From Rhodocyclales bacterium (GTDB taxonomy: Bacteria; Pseudomonadota; Gammaproteobacteria; Burkholderiales; Rhodocyclaceae): 64,000 bases of DNA. The position numbers and the translations under genes are program-made. The DNA is taken from NCBI GenBank assembly GCA_016183655.1, contig JACPEH010000009.1, positions 108,353-172,352 on the forward strand. Direction: 5' to 3'. The notes below the pieces were generated by a model. The model was not told the origin of the DNA, did no database searches, and worked only from the letters and a program-made list of their open reading frames with translations. Positions 8,169-17,342 of the stretch are shown in pieces. Numbering within the stretch: position 1 is the first letter of the stretch; each line of letters opens with the position of its first letter.

Positions 8169-9653
8169 ATGGCATTTGCCAACGATGTCCGCTTCACGGT
8201 GGACCAACGCTCCATCCTCGCCCGCCTGCAGGCCGTGCTGCCGCCCGACGCGCTGCTCTCGGCCGAGGAGGACATGCGCCCCTACGAGTGCGACGGCCTC
8301 ACCGCCTACCGCGCGCTGCCGCTGCTGGTGGCGCTGCCGCAGACGGAAGCCCAGGTGCAGGCCGTGCTGCGCGCCTGCCATGAGCTGAAGGTGCCGGTGG
8401 TGCCGCGCGGCGCCGCCACCGGCCTGTCCGGCGGCGCCATGCCGCACGAGGACGGCGTCGTGCTGTCGCTGGCGCGCTTCAAGAAGATCCTCAAGATCGA
8501 CCCGCTGTCGCGCACCGCGCTGGTCCAGCCGGGCGTGCGCAACCTCGCCGTGTCGGAGGCGGCAGCGCCCTACGGGCTCTACTACGCGCCCGATCCGTCG
8601 TCGCAGATCGCCTGCACCATCGGCGGCAACGTCGCCGAAAACTCGGGCGGCGTGCATTGCCTGAAGTACGGGCTGACCGTGCATAACGTGCTCAAGGTGC
8701 GCGGCTTCACGGTCGAGGGCGAGGCCGTCGAATTCGGCGCCGACGCGCTCGATGCGCCCGGTCTCGACCTGCTCGCGCTGATCAACGGCTCCGAGGGGCT
8801 GCTTGCGGTGATCACCGAGGTGACGGTGAAGCTGACGCCGAAGCCGGAGCTGGCGCAGGTGGTGCTGGCCTATTTCGACGACGTGCAGAAGGCCGGCAAC
8901 GCGGTCGCCGACGTCATCGCCGCCGGCATCATCCCGGGCGGCCTGGAAATGATGGACAAGGCGGCGACGCACGCCGTCGAACCCTACGTCAAGGCCGGCT
9001 ACGACCTCGATGCCGAGGCCGTGCTGCTGTGCGAATCGGACGGCACGCCGGCTGAAGTCGCCGAGGAAATCGAGCGCATGAAGATGGTGCTGGAGAAGAG
9101 CGGCGCCACCTCGCTGGTCGTCTCGCAGAGCGAGGCGGAGCGACTGCGCTTCTGGGCCGGGCGCAAGGCGGCGTTCCCGGCGGTCGGCCGCATCACGCCG
9201 GACTACCTGTGCATGGACGGCACCATTCCGCGGAAGCGCCTGGCCGAGATGCTGGAAGCGATCGGCGACCTCTCGGTGAAGTACGGGCTGCGCTGCGCCA
9301 ACGTCTTCCACGCCGGCGACGGCAACCTGCACCCGCTGATCATGTACGACGCCAACCAGCCGGGCGAGGTCGAGCGCGCCACCGCCTTCGGCGCCGAGAT
9401 CCTCGAACTGTCGGTGCAGCTGGGCGGCACCATCACCGGCGAGCACGGCGTCGGCGTCGAGAAGATCGACGTCATGGCGGCGCAGTTCACGCCGGCCGAG
9501 ATCTCCGCCTTCCATCGGCTGAAGGCGGCCTTCGACGAGAAGGGGCTGCTCAATCCGGGCAAGGGCATCCCGACCTTGGCCCGCTGCCGCGAATACACCC
9601 TGACGCGCGCCCAGACCGGTTCTGCGGCCGCAATCACGCCGCCGAGGTTCTGA
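8169..9653 (+). CDS. glcD: Glycolate oxidase subunit GlcD
   Basis: 494 residues, FAD-linked oxidase of the GlcD/LldD-like PCMH family. With GlcE and GlcF it oxidises glycolate to glyoxylate at the inner membrane, passing electrons to quinone. Visible parts: the FAD-binding PCMH domain (about 45-230) with VPRGAATGLSGGA and GGNVAENSGGVHCLKYG, and the C-terminal FAD-linked oxidase domain with NVFHAGDGNLHP and the GEHGVGVEK signature. First structural gene of an operon: its TGA overlaps the ATG of glcE by one base. Confidence 0.95.
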   Translation: MAFANDVRFTVDQRSILARLQAVLPPDALLSAEEDMRPYECDGLTAYRALPLLVALPQTEAQVQAVLRACHELKVPVVPRGAATGLSGGAMPHEDGVVLSLARFKKILKIDPLSRTALVQPGVRNLAVSEAAAPYGLYYAPDPSSQIACTIGGNVAENSGGVHCLKYGLTVHNVLKVRGFTVEGEAVEFGADALDAPGLDLLALINGSEGLLAVITEVTVKLTPKPELAQVVLAYFDDVQKAGNAVADVIAAGIIPGGLEMMDKAATHAVEPYVKAGYDLDAEAVLLCESDGTPAEVAEEIERMKMVLEKSGATSLVVSQSEAERLRFWAGRKAAFPAVGRITPDYLCMDGTIPRKRLAEMLEAIGDLSVKYGLRCANVFHAGDGNLHPLIMYDANQPGEVERATAFGAEILELSVQLGGTITGEHGVGVEKIDVMAAQFTPAEISAFHRLKAAFDEKGLLNPGKGIPTLARCREYTLTRAQTGSAAAITPPRF

Positions 9654-10723
9654 TGGATACCGTGCTCAAGGAATGGATCGGACGCGTGCACGACGCCGTC
9701 GAGACGCAGCAGACGCTGTGCATCCGCGGCGGCGGCAGCAAGGATTTCTACGGCGGCAACCCGGCCGGGCCGGTGCTCGACACCACCGCCTACCGCGGCA
9801 TCGTCGCCTACGAGCCGACCGAGCTGGTGGTCGTCGCCCGCGCCGGCACGCCGCTCGCCGAACTGGAGGCGCTGCTCGCCGAAAAAGGCCAGTGCCTGCC
9901 CTTCGAGCCGCCGCATTTCGGCGCTGGTCGTGCGACCGTCGGCGGCATGGTCGCCGCCGGTCTTTCCGGCCCGCGCCGGGCGGCGGTCGGCGCCGTGCGC
10001 GACTACGTGCTCGGCGTCAAGCTGATCGACGGCAAGGGGGAGTGGTTGTCCTTCGGCGGCCAGGTGATGAAGAACGTCGCCGGCTACGACGTGCCGCGCC
10101 TGATGGCCGGCAGCCTCGGCACCCTCGGCGTGGTTGCCGAGGTGGCGCTGAAGGTGCTGCCGGTGCCGGTCGCCGAGCGCACGCTGCGCTTCGCGCTGGG
10201 CGAGGCCGAGGCGCTGAAGAAGCTCAATGCCTGGGGCGGCCAGCCGCTGCCGATCGCCGCCTCGGCCTGGCACGACGGCGCGCTGACGGTCCGCCTGATG
10301 GGCGCCCGCGCCGCCGTCGACGCCGCACAGGCGGCGCTGGGCGGCGAGCCGGTCGCCGACGCGGCCGCGTTCTGGCAGGGCGTGCGCGACCAGACGCACG
10401 CCTTCTTCGCCGGTGACGGGCCGCTGTGGCGCCTGTCGGTGGCGTCGGTGACGCCGCCGCTCGGCATTCCCGGCCCGACGCTGATCGAATGGGGCGGCGC
10501 GCTGCGCTGGCTGCGCGGCGACCAGGGCGCCGAGCAGGTCCGCTCGGCGGCGGCGCGCGCCGGCGGGCATGCCACGCTGTTCCGCGGCGGCGATGCGATC
10601 AAGGCCTCGGCCGGGGTCTTCCATCCGCTGTCGCCGGCGCTGCTGCGCATCCACGCCAACCTGAAGCGGGCCTTCGACCCGCACGGCGTGTTCAACCGCG
10701 GCCGCATGTACCCCGATTTTTAA
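9653..10723 (+). CDS. glcE: Glycolate oxidase subunit GlcE (FAD-binding)
   Basis: 356 residues. Second FAD-binding subunit of glycolate oxidase, essentially a PCMH-type domain (CIRGGGSKDFYGG, VARAGTPLAELEALL, PPHFGAGRATVGGMVAAGLSGPRR, VMKNVAGYDVPRLMAGSLGTLGV) without the full C-terminal oxidase domain of GlcD, ending in FDPHGVFNRGRMYPDF. The start ATG overlaps the stop of glcD (TGATG), showing translational coupling. glcF follows after 12 bases. Confidence 0.93.
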   Translation: MDTVLKEWIGRVHDAVETQQTLCIRGGGSKDFYGGNPAGPVLDTTAYRGIVAYEPTELVVVARAGTPLAELEALLAEKGQCLPFEPPHFGAGRATVGGMVAAGLSGPRRAAVGAVRDYVLGVKLIDGKGEWLSFGGQVMKNVAGYDVPRLMAGSLGTLGVVAEVALKVLPVPVAERTLRFALGEAEALKKLNAWGGQPLPIAASAWHDGALTVRLMGARAAVDAAQAALGGEPVADAAAFWQGVRDQTHAFFAGDGPLWRLSVASVTPPLGIPGPTLIEWGGALRWLRGDQGAEQVRSAAARAGGHATLFRGGDAIKASAGVFHPLSPALLRIHANLKRAFDPHGVFNRGRMYPDF

Positions 10724-10735
10724 GAAGCCCCGACC

Positions 10736-11968
10736 ATGCAAACGAATCTGATCGATTCCTTCAAGGACACGCCGGAGGGCCGCGAGGCCGATGCCATCCT
10801 GCGCACCTGCGTGCATTGCGGTTTCTGCACCGCGACCTGTCCCACCTACCAGTTGCTCGGCGACGAGCTGGACGGGCCGCGCGGCCGCATCTACCTGATC
10901 AAGCAGATGCTCGAAGGCCAGCCGGTGACCGGGAAGACGCAGCTGCATCTCGACCGCTGCCTGACCTGCCGCTCGTGCGAGACGACCTGCCCGTCGGGGG
11001 TGAAGTATCACCGCCTGCTCGATATCGGACGCCAGTTCCTGAACCAGCGCGTCGGCCGGTCGTTCGCGCAGAAGGTGGTGCGCAGCCTGCTCAAGGAGGC
11101 GTTGCCGCGCCCGTGGATCTTCCGGCCGGCGGTCGCTGCCGGCCAGCTGGTGCGGCCGCTGCTGCCGCAGGTCCTCGCCGACAAGGTGCCGACCGCGGCG
11201 GCCGGGCAGTCGCGCGGCTGGCCGCAATCGAATCATCCGCGCCGCATGCTGGCGCTCGCCGGCTGCGTGCAGCCGGGGTTGGCGCCGAACACCAATGCGG
11301 CGACGGCGCGCCTGCTCGACAAGCTCGGCATCACGCTGTTCGAGGCGCGCGAGGCCGGCTGCTGCGGCGCGCTGCGCTTCCATCTCGATGCGCAGGAAGC
11401 GGCGCAGGATGACATGCGCCGCAACATCGACGCCTGGTGGCCGCACGTCGAGCAGGGGGTCGAGGCGATCGTCATGACCGCCTCCGGCTGCGGCGCGCAC
11501 GTCAAGGAATACGGCCTGCTGCTCAAGCACGATCCGGCCTACGCGGCGAAGGCGGAGCGCATCGCCGCGCTGACCCGGGATGTCTCGGAAATCGTCGCCG
11601 CCGAAGCGGAGCGCCTGAAGCCGCTGCTCGCGGCCAAGCCGCAGGCGCCGCTGAAGCTCGCCTTCCACTCGCCGTGCACGCTGCAGCACGGGCAGAAGAT
11701 CAAGGGCGTGGTCGAGGAACTGCTGCAGGCGGCCGGCTGCGAACTGACGCCGGTGGCCGATCCGCACCTGTGCTGCGGTTCGGCGGGGACCTATTCGATC
11801 CTGCAGCCGGAACTGTCGAAGCAACTGCGCGACGCCAAGCTGGCGGCGCTCTCGGCGGGCGCCCCGAAGCTGATCGTTACTGCTAATATTGGCTGCCAGA
11901 CCCACCTGCAGAGCGGCAGCGCGACGCCGGTGCGGCACTGGGTCGAGATCATAGAAGAACGAATCTAG
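10736..11968 (+). CDS. glcF: Glycolate oxidase iron-sulfur subunit GlcF
   Basis: 410 residues. Two [4Fe-4S] ferredoxin motifs near the N-terminus (C25-x2-C28-x2-C31-x3-C35 and C75-x2-C78-x2-C81-x3-C85) and two CCG domains (AGCVQ...GCCGAL and HSPCTLQHG...CCGSAGTY) typical of the heterodisulfide-reductase-like part of GlcF/LutA proteins. It carries electrons from the flavin subunits to the membrane quinone pool. Last gene of the glcDEF operon. No glcG, glcB or glycolate permease follows; an HDOD gene starts 84 bases later. Confidence 0.95.
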   Translation: MQTNLIDSFKDTPEGREADAILRTCVHCGFCTATCPTYQLLGDELDGPRGRIYLIKQMLEGQPVTGKTQLHLDRCLTCRSCETTCPSGVKYHRLLDIGRQFLNQRVGRSFAQKVVRSLLKEALPRPWIFRPAVAAGQLVRPLLPQVLADKVPTAAAGQSRGWPQSNHPRRMLALAGCVQPGLAPNTNAATARLLDKLGITLFEAREAGCCGALRFHLDAQEAAQDDMRRNIDAWWPHVEQGVEAIVMTASGCGAHVKEYGLLLKHDPAYAAKAERIAALTRDVSEIVAAEAERLKPLLAAKPQAPLKLAFHSPCTLQHGQKIKGVVEELLQAAGCELTPVADPHLCCGSAGTYSILQPELSKQLRDAKLAALSAGAPKLIVTANIGCQTHLQSGSATPVRHWVEIIEERI

Positions 11969-12052
11969 AAGCGTTCGCGGGTTGCTCCAGTCGTTGGCCA
12001 CGGGCCTTGGGCTTGCCGCGCTTCTGCTTGAGAACGCATCCCGGGGGACGTG

Positions 12053-12931
12053 ATGGCCATCGACCAGGCCTTGCTGACAACGCTTTCCGACGACGAGAGC
12101 AAGAGCATCAAGCGCCTCGTCGACAAGGGCATCAAGCTGCCGCTGCAGCCGCACGTGCTGGAAGAGATGCGGCACCTGCTCAGCCGCGGCGTCACCGACC
12201 TGCGCGTCATCGCGCGCAGCATCAGCCAGGATGCCGGCATCGTCGCCGCGCTGTTCCGCGTCGTGCAGAGCGCCGCCTACCGACGCATGCAACCCTTCGA
12301 GTCGGTCGAGCAGATCCTGCAGGCGATCGGCACCCGGCAGACCTTCAATATCGTCCAGGCGGTGGCGCTCGCCGCTGCCATGCCGTCGAAGCACAACGCG
12401 CAGGCCTTCGGAGCCTTCTGGGCGCGCTCGCAGGCGGTGGCGCAGATCGCCATGCTGATCGCTGAGGACCGCGTCTCGGTGTGCAACATCTTTCCCGACC
12501 AGGCCTATCTCGCCGGCATCTTCCACGACTGCGGCGTGCCGGTGCTGATGCAGCGCTTCTCCACCTACTGCAAGGCCATGCACGCTGACGAGCAGGGCGC
12601 CTGGCTCGATCTCGCCGAGGAGGACAAGCGTTTCAACGCCGACCATTGCGTGGTCGGCTACCTGGTCGGCAAGCACTGGAAGCTGCCGGACTTCATCTGC
12701 GACGCGATCCGCTTTCACCACGACATGGCCGGCCTCGGCAACCACGCCGCGCGGACCATGGTCGGCATCCTGCAGCTGGCGATCCACCTCTATTATCTCG
12801 ACCTGCACATCGAGAACCCGGAGTGGCCGCGGGTCGAGGCGGCGGTAGCCGACGAGCTGGGCCTGCGCAGCGACGCCCTGCCGGAATTCATCGACGATAT
12901 CTTCGAGCGTTACCACAGCGAGCAGCGATAA
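12053..12931 (+). CDS. HDOD-domain signal transduction protein
   Basis: 292 residues made almost entirely of one HDOD domain (about residues 20-225). It shows LPLQPHVLEEM at the start, the VVQSAAYRR helix, AIGTRQTFNIVQAV, an HD-like pair in IFHDCGVPVL and ADHCVVGYLVGKHWKLPDFICDAIRFHHD. HDOD domains are non-catalytic relatives of HD phosphohydrolases that act as scaffolds in bacterial signalling. There is no linked enzymatic domain. GTG 12050 is also possible, but ATG 12053 has the better GGGGGACG ribosome-binding spacing. An acyl-CoA synthetase begins 2 bases after its stop, so the two are probably co-transcribed for unknown reasons. Confidence 0.85.
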   Translation: MAIDQALLTTLSDDESKSIKRLVDKGIKLPLQPHVLEEMRHLLSRGVTDLRVIARSISQDAGIVAALFRVVQSAAYRRMQPFESVEQILQAIGTRQTFNIVQAVALAAAMPSKHNAQAFGAFWARSQAVAQIAMLIAEDRVSVCNIFPDQAYLAGIFHDCGVPVLMQRFSTYCKAMHADEQGAWLDLAEEDKRFNADHCVVGYLVGKHWKLPDFICDAIRFHHDMAGLGNHAARTMVGILQLAIHLYYLDLHIENPEWPRVEAAVADELGLRSDALPEFIDDIFERYHSEQR

Positions 12932-12933
12932 CC

Positions 12934-14628
12934 ATGGTCATGCATCTCGACGCCGCTTCGGCCGACTACCAGGCGATCCACGACAATTTCCGCTGGCAGG
13001 TGCCGGCGCGCTACAACATCGGCGTCGACATCTGCGGCCGCTGGGCCGCCGACCGCACGCGCTTCGCGCTGTACTACGAGGACGACGCCGGCAACACCTC
13101 GGCGTGGACCTTCTGGGACCTCCAGCGCGCGGCCAACCGCCTGTCCAACGTGCTCGGCGCGCTCGGCTCGCTGACCGGCGACCGCGTCGCGATCATGATG
13201 CCGCAGCGCCCGCACACCGGCATCGCCCACGTCGCCGTCTACCAGATGGGCGCCGTCGCCTTGCCGCTGTCCCACCTGTTCGGTCCGGACGCGCTCGAAT
13301 ATCGTCTTGCCGACGCCGGCGCGCACGTCGCCATCGTCGACGAGACGACGCTGCCGAAACTGCTGGAGATCCGCGACCGGCTGCCGGGGTTAAAGCACAT
13401 CATCGGCGTCGACATCGACCCGGCGACCGCCGCTGCGGCCGGCGTCAAACCCTGGGACGCGGTGCTGGAGCACGCTTCGCCGCGCTACGTACCGGTCGAT
13501 ACCGCCGCCGACGACCCGGCGATGATCATCTACACCAGCGGCACCACCGGCAACCCGAAGGGCGCGCTGATGGCGCACCGCACGCTGATCGGCAACCTCT
13601 CCGGTTTCGTCTGCTCGCACGACTATTTTCCGCAGCCCGGCGACCTGTTCTGGTCGCCGGCCGATTGGGCATGGACCGGCGGCCTCTTCGACGTGCTCCT
13701 GCCGGTGTGGCGCTTCGGCATGCCGCTCCTGGCCTACAAGGGGCGCTTCGACGCCGAGAAGGCGTTCTATCTGATCGAGAAGTACGGCGTCAGGAACACC
13801 TTCCTCTTCCCGACCGCACTGAAGATGATGATGAAGGCGGTGCCCGAGCCGAAGGCGCGCTACGACCTCGATCTGCGCACCATCATGAGCGCCGGCGAGC
13901 CGGTCGGCGAGGCGGTCTTCCACTGGGCGCAGGAGAAGCTTGGCGTCACCATCAACGAGATGTTCGGGCAGACCGAGATGAATTACGTGATCGGCAACTG
14001 CAATGCCGCCTGGCCGGCGCGGCCGGGAGCGATGGGCCGCGCCTATCCGGGACACCGCGTCGGCATCATCGACGAACTCGGCAACCCGCTGCCGCCGGGC
14101 GAAACCGGCGAGGTCGCCGTGCACCGCGTCTGCAACGGCCAGCCCGACCCGGTGATCCTGCTCGAATACTGGAAGAAGCCGGCGGCGACCGCCGAGAAGT
14201 TCATCGGGCCGGAGGGAGATGCGGGCTGGGGACGCACCGGCGACCTGGCGCGCCTCGATGCGGACGGCTACTTCTGGTACCAGGGCCGCGCCGACGACGT
14301 GTTCAAGAGCGGCGGCTACCGCATCGGCCCGTCCGAGATCGAGAACTGCCTGTTGAAGCATGCCGCGGTCGCCAACGCGGCGGTGATCGGCGTTCCCGAC
14401 GAGACGCGCGGCACCGTGGTCAAGGCCTTCATCGTGCTGCAGCCGGGCGTCGCCGGCAGCGAGGCACTGGTCGGCGAATTGCAGGCGCACGTGCGGAAGA
14501 CGCTGGCGCCGTACGAGACGCCGAAGGCGATCGAGTTCGTCGACGCCTTGCCGATGACCACGACCGGAAAAATCCAGCGACGCGTGCTGCGTCAGCGAGA
14601 AATCGAGAGAACGGGGAATCAGTCATGA
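12934..14628 (+). CDS. AMP-dependent acyl-CoA synthetase
   Basis: 564 residues, ANL superfamily. The AMP/ATP-binding loop YTSGTTGNPKGALMAH, the adenylate motif FGQTEMNYVIGN, the TGDLARLDADGYFWYQGRADDVFKSGGYRIGP hinge region and the catalytic lysine in TTTGKIQRR near the C-terminus are all present. It activates a carboxylate to its CoA thioester through an acyl-adenylate. The overall pattern resembles medium-chain or acetyl/propionyl-type ligases; the substrate is not certain. Its last four bases overlap the next gene (ATGA). Confidence 0.9.
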   Translation: MVMHLDAASADYQAIHDNFRWQVPARYNIGVDICGRWAADRTRFALYYEDDAGNTSAWTFWDLQRAANRLSNVLGALGSLTGDRVAIMMPQRPHTGIAHVAVYQMGAVALPLSHLFGPDALEYRLADAGAHVAIVDETTLPKLLEIRDRLPGLKHIIGVDIDPATAAAAGVKPWDAVLEHASPRYVPVDTAADDPAMIIYTSGTTGNPKGALMAHRTLIGNLSGFVCSHDYFPQPGDLFWSPADWAWTGGLFDVLLPVWRFGMPLLAYKGRFDAEKAFYLIEKYGVRNTFLFPTALKMMMKAVPEPKARYDLDLRTIMSAGEPVGEAVFHWAQEKLGVTINEMFGQTEMNYVIGNCNAAWPARPGAMGRAYPGHRVGIIDELGNPLPPGETGEVAVHRVCNGQPDPVILLEYWKKPAATAEKFIGPEGDAGWGRTGDLARLDADGYFWYQGRADDVFKSGGYRIGPSEIENCLLKHAAVANAAVIGVPDETRGTVVKAFIVLQPGVAGSEALVGELQAHVRKTLAPYETPKAIEFVDALPMTTTGKIQRRVLRQREIERTGNQS

Positions 14629-14927
14629 GCGAAAACGAGCAAGGCGTCGGCACGGGCGCCGTCGAGCGGCGAAGCAACGACAAGCTGCGGGCGCTGTTCG
14701 ATACGGCCTACGCGATGATCGAGCCTTTCTTCGATCCGGATCAGGGCTGGGCCGGGCATTCGCTCGAACACCTCGCCTTCCGCGTGCTGCGCGAGAACTT
14801 CCCCGACCTTTCCGGCGAGGAGGTCCATACCATCGTCGTCGTCGCCCACCGCGTCTACATCGAGCACAATCCCGCGCGCAGCGGGCATCTGCGCCGCCCC
14901 GAAGAAATCCGGCCTCCCTGCCTGTGA
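14625..14927 (+). CDS. Small conserved-looking protein of unknown function
   Basis: 100 residues, acidic, no signal peptide or membrane segment. I do not recognise the family. It starts with ATG overlapping the stop of the acyl-CoA synthetase (ATGA), so it is translationally coupled to it. The sequence contains a DPDQGWAGHSLEHLAFRVLRENFP segment (aromatics and histidine), EEVHTIVVVAHRVYIEHNP and a basic C-terminus. The regular codon use, coupling and lack of alternatives on the other strand make it a real gene. Confidence 0.7.
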   Translation: MSENEQGVGTGAVERRSNDKLRALFDTAYAMIEPFFDPDQGWAGHSLEHLAFRVLRENFPDLSGEEVHTIVVVAHRVYIEHNPARSGHLRRPEEIRPPCL

Positions 14928-14965
14928 GCGGCGATGTTATGCTTTCGTCCGCCTGAGGAGGAGGA

Positions 14966-15727
14966 ATGCCACTAACAATAGACGCCTGCGTCGCACAGCA
15001 CATCGGCGACCGCAAGGAACAGCAGGACCGCGCCGGAATCTTTCCGCATCCGAAGAAGAGGGGCGTGGTGCTCGCCGTCGTCGCCGACGGCATGGGCGGC
15101 CATGCCGGCGGCGCCGTCGCTGCCGAGCAGGTGCTGTACACCGCGAAAAGCAACCTGGAGCACTATGCGGTCGGCGACGAGACGCCGCGCTCGCTGCTGG
15201 AGGCGAGCGTCAACGAAGCGCATACGATGATCAAGGCGATGCGCATGGTGAACGAGAAGGACCCGCACAGCACGACGGTGATGTTGCTGCTGCAGCCGGG
15301 GAAGGTCAGCTGGGCGCATTGCGGCGACAGCCGCCTGTACCGTTTTCGCGGCGACAGCACGCTGTTCCACACCACCGACCATTCCTACGTCGAGCATCTG
15401 GTGGCGCAGGGCAAGATCACGCCCGAACAGGCGCTGGTGCATCCCAACCGCAACATCCTGCTGACCTCGATGGGCGGCGGCGAGCCGCCCAAGGTCGACT
15501 TCGGCGAGGCCGCCGACCTGCAGGCCGGCGACTGCTTCCTGCTCTGCTCGGACGGCCTCTGGGGCTATTTCAGCGATGCCGAACTGGCCGGCGTGGTGGC
15601 CGCGTTTTCCGCCCGCGAGGCGGCCGGCTTGCTGGTCGAGCGGGCGCGGGAGCGGGCCAGCGGCGAGGGCGACAACATTTCGCTGGCCATCCTGAAACTG
15701 ATCGAGGTGCCGGCCAAGGCGTCCTGA
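14966..15727 (+). CDS. PP2C-family serine/threonine protein phosphatase
   Basis: 253 residues, one PPM/PP2C domain. Metal-binding motifs are in order: RKEQQDRAG (motif 1), VVADGMGGHAGG (motif 2), STTVMLLLQPGKVSWAHCGDSRLYRFR (the SDSR-type motif), LLCSDGLWGYFSD and GEGDNISLAIL (last Asp). It removes phosphate from Ser/Thr residues on proteins. Cytoplasmic, no transmembrane helix. No partner kinase is adjacent. A GAGGAGG ribosome-binding site precedes the ATG; a strong terminator hairpin follows. Confidence 0.92.
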   Translation: MPLTIDACVAQHIGDRKEQQDRAGIFPHPKKRGVVLAVVADGMGGHAGGAVAAEQVLYTAKSNLEHYAVGDETPRSLLEASVNEAHTMIKAMRMVNEKDPHSTTVMLLLQPGKVSWAHCGDSRLYRFRGDSTLFHTTDHSYVEHLVAQGKITPEQALVHPNRNILLTSMGGGEPPKVDFGEAADLQAGDCFLLCSDGLWGYFSDAELAGVVAAFSAREAAGLLVERARERASGEGDNISLAILKLIEVPAKAS

Positions 15728-15760
15728 CCACGCGTCGAGCACTTACCGATCGCGCAAACA

Positions 15761-15794
15761 AAAACGGCGCCTGACAGACTGCAGGCGCCGTTTT
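15761..15794. terminator. Bidirectional intrinsic terminator between PP2C gene and rhlE
   Basis: Stem AAAACGGCGCCTG / CAGGCGCCGTTTT with an 8-base loop. The A-run on the left and T-run on the right let it work in both directions, fitting the convergent genes on either side. Confidence 0.9.
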
Positions 15795-15812
15795 CTTTCG
15801 GGTGCGACCGTT

Positions 15813-17258
15813 TCAGCTGCGTTTGCCGAGGCCGCCGAGCAGCGCCGCGACCGGGCGCTTCGGCTTGTGCGGGTCGGGCTTGGCGTGCGGCTTGTCGTCC
15901 AGCGGCACTTCGCCGCGCGGCTCCAGTTCCTTGGACTCGTAGGGGGCGCTGAAGTCGAAACCGTCCGCGGCGATGTGGCGCTTCGCATGGCGCGGTTCGC
16001 GCTCGCGCTCGCGCGCCGCATAGGGCTCGCGACGCGGCGCGACGGCCGGCGGCGGCGCCTCCGGGCGGCGGTGATGCTTCTTCTTGCCGGTCGGCGGGTA
16101 CTCGTAGTCGTATTCCGGGGCGAAGCCCGGGATCACCACCTGCTCGACGCTGATCTTGATCAGCTTCTCGATGTCGACCAGATACTGCACCTCGTCGGCC
16201 GAGACCAGCGAGACCGCCGTCCCTTTCTTGCCGGCGCGGCCGGTACGGCCGATGCGGTGTACGTAGTCTTCCGGCGTGTGCGGCAGCTCGAAGTTGATCA
16301 CGTGCGGCAGCTCGTCGATGTCCAGCCCGCGCGCGGCGACGTCGGTGGCGACCAGCACCTTGACCGAGCCGTCCTTGAACGCTTCCAGCGCCTTCAGCCG
16401 TTCCGATTGCGACTTGTCGCCGTGGATCGCGTCGGCGGCGATGCCGGCCTTCGCCAGTTCGCGGGCGAGCTTGCCGGTCTCCTGCTTGGTGCGGGTGAAT
16501 ACCAGCACCTGGTCGTATTCGTCGGACTTCAGCAGCTTGGTCAGCAGCGCGCGCTTGGCTTCGGCGGACACCGGATGCACGCGGTGCGTGATCGTCTCCG
16601 ACACCGTGTTGCGCTTCGCCACCTCGACCAGCTCCGGCGACTTGAGCATGGTGTCGGCGAGCTTCTTGATCTCGTTCGAGAAGGTCGCCGAGAACAGCAG
16701 GCTCTGCCGCGTGTCCTTCGGCAGCAGGTTGATGATGCGCGTGACGTCGGGGATGAAGCCCATGTCCAGCATGCGGTCGGCCTCGTCGAGGACCAGCGCC
16801 TGCACGCTCTGGAAGTTCAGGCATTTCTGCTCGACCAGGTCGAGCAGCCGGCCCGGCGTGGCGACGAGGAACTCGACGCCCTTCCTGATGGCCTCGATCT
16901 GCGGCTTGATGTCGACGCCGCCGTAGACGCACAGCGTGCGGAACGGCGTGTACTTGGCGTAGGTCGCCAGGTTCTCGTGCACCTGGATCGCCAGCTCGCG
17001 CGTCGGCGCCAGGATCAGCGCGCGCACCGGGTGGCGCGCCGGCGACGGGCTCGGGCTGGCGTGCGGCAGCAGGCGTTGCAGGAGCGGCAGCGTGAAGGCG
17101 GCCGTCTTGCCGGTGCCGGTCTGGGCGCCGCCCATGATGTCCTTGCCGGCCATGACCAGCGGAATGGCCTTCTGCTGGATCGGTGTGGGCTCGGTGTAGC
17201 CCTGGTCGGCAACGGCACGGAGAATTTCGGGCGCAAGGCCGAGCTCGTCAAAACGCAT
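15813..17258 (-). CDS. rhlE: DEAD-box ATP-dependent RNA helicase RhlE
   Basis: 481 residues. Complete DEAD-box core in order: Q motif ([14 protein letters not shown]...PTPIQQ), Walker A ([19 protein letters not shown]), [23 protein letters not shown], and the C-terminal helicase motifs [14 protein letters not shown] and [11 protein letters not shown] basic, histidine/proline-rich tail of about 100 residues follows, as is usual for RhlE. It remodels RNA in ribosome assembly or RNA decay. ATG 17258 has a GAGGGTG ribosome-binding site; a TTG five codons upstream is less likely. Confidence 0.92.
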   Translation of the reverse strand: MRFDELGLAPEILRAVADQGYTEPTPIQQKAIPLVMAGKDIMGGAQTGTGKTAAFTLPLLQRLLPHASPSPSPARHPVRALILAPTRELAIQVHENLATYAKYTPFRTLCVYGGVDIKPQIEAIRKGVEFLVATPGRLLDLVEQKCLNFQSVQALVLDEADRMLDMGFIPDVTRIINLLPKDTRQSLLFSATFSNEIKKLADTMLKSPELVEVAKRNTVSETITHRVHPVSAEAKRALLTKLLKSDEYDQVLVFTRTKQETGKLARELAKAGIAADAIHGDKSQSERLKALEAFKDGSVKVLVATDVAARGLDIDELPHVINFELPHTPEDYVHRIGRTGRAGKKGTAVSLVSADEVQYLVDIEKLIKISVEQVVIPGFAPEYDYEYPPTGKKKHHRRPEAPPPAVAPRREPYAAREREREPRHAKRHIAADGFDFSAPYESKELEPRGEVPLDDKPHAKPDPHKPKRPVAALLGGLGKRS

Positions 17259-17342
17259 CGGCGACACCCTCAAACAAATTTGTAATCAATGGCATAGGCC
17301 CGCGATTATACACGGATACACGGCGCGCAGCGCGGCTGCCGG

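Noticed and set aside
7380..9515. A 711-codon open frame on the minus strand opposite the GntR gene and glcD
   Set aside because: Antisense to confident genes with the same shadow composition (His/Gly/Arg-rich).
9203..12916. A 1237-codon open frame on the minus strand opposite glcDEF
   Set aside because: It is antisense to three certain genes, is rich in Arg/His/Gln/Ala, has no ribosome-binding site or motif, and is a by-product of high-GC codon use.
12646..12933. Extended start of the acyl-CoA synthetase inside the HDOD gene
   Set aside because: The extra 96 codons overlap the HDOD coding sequence and have no family similarity.
15725..15740. 16-mer TGACCACGCGTCGAGC at the PP2C stop that recurs at the dprE2 stop (43735-43750)
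   Set aside because: Similarity does not extend in either direction, and one chance 16-base match is expected in GC-rich sequence of this size.
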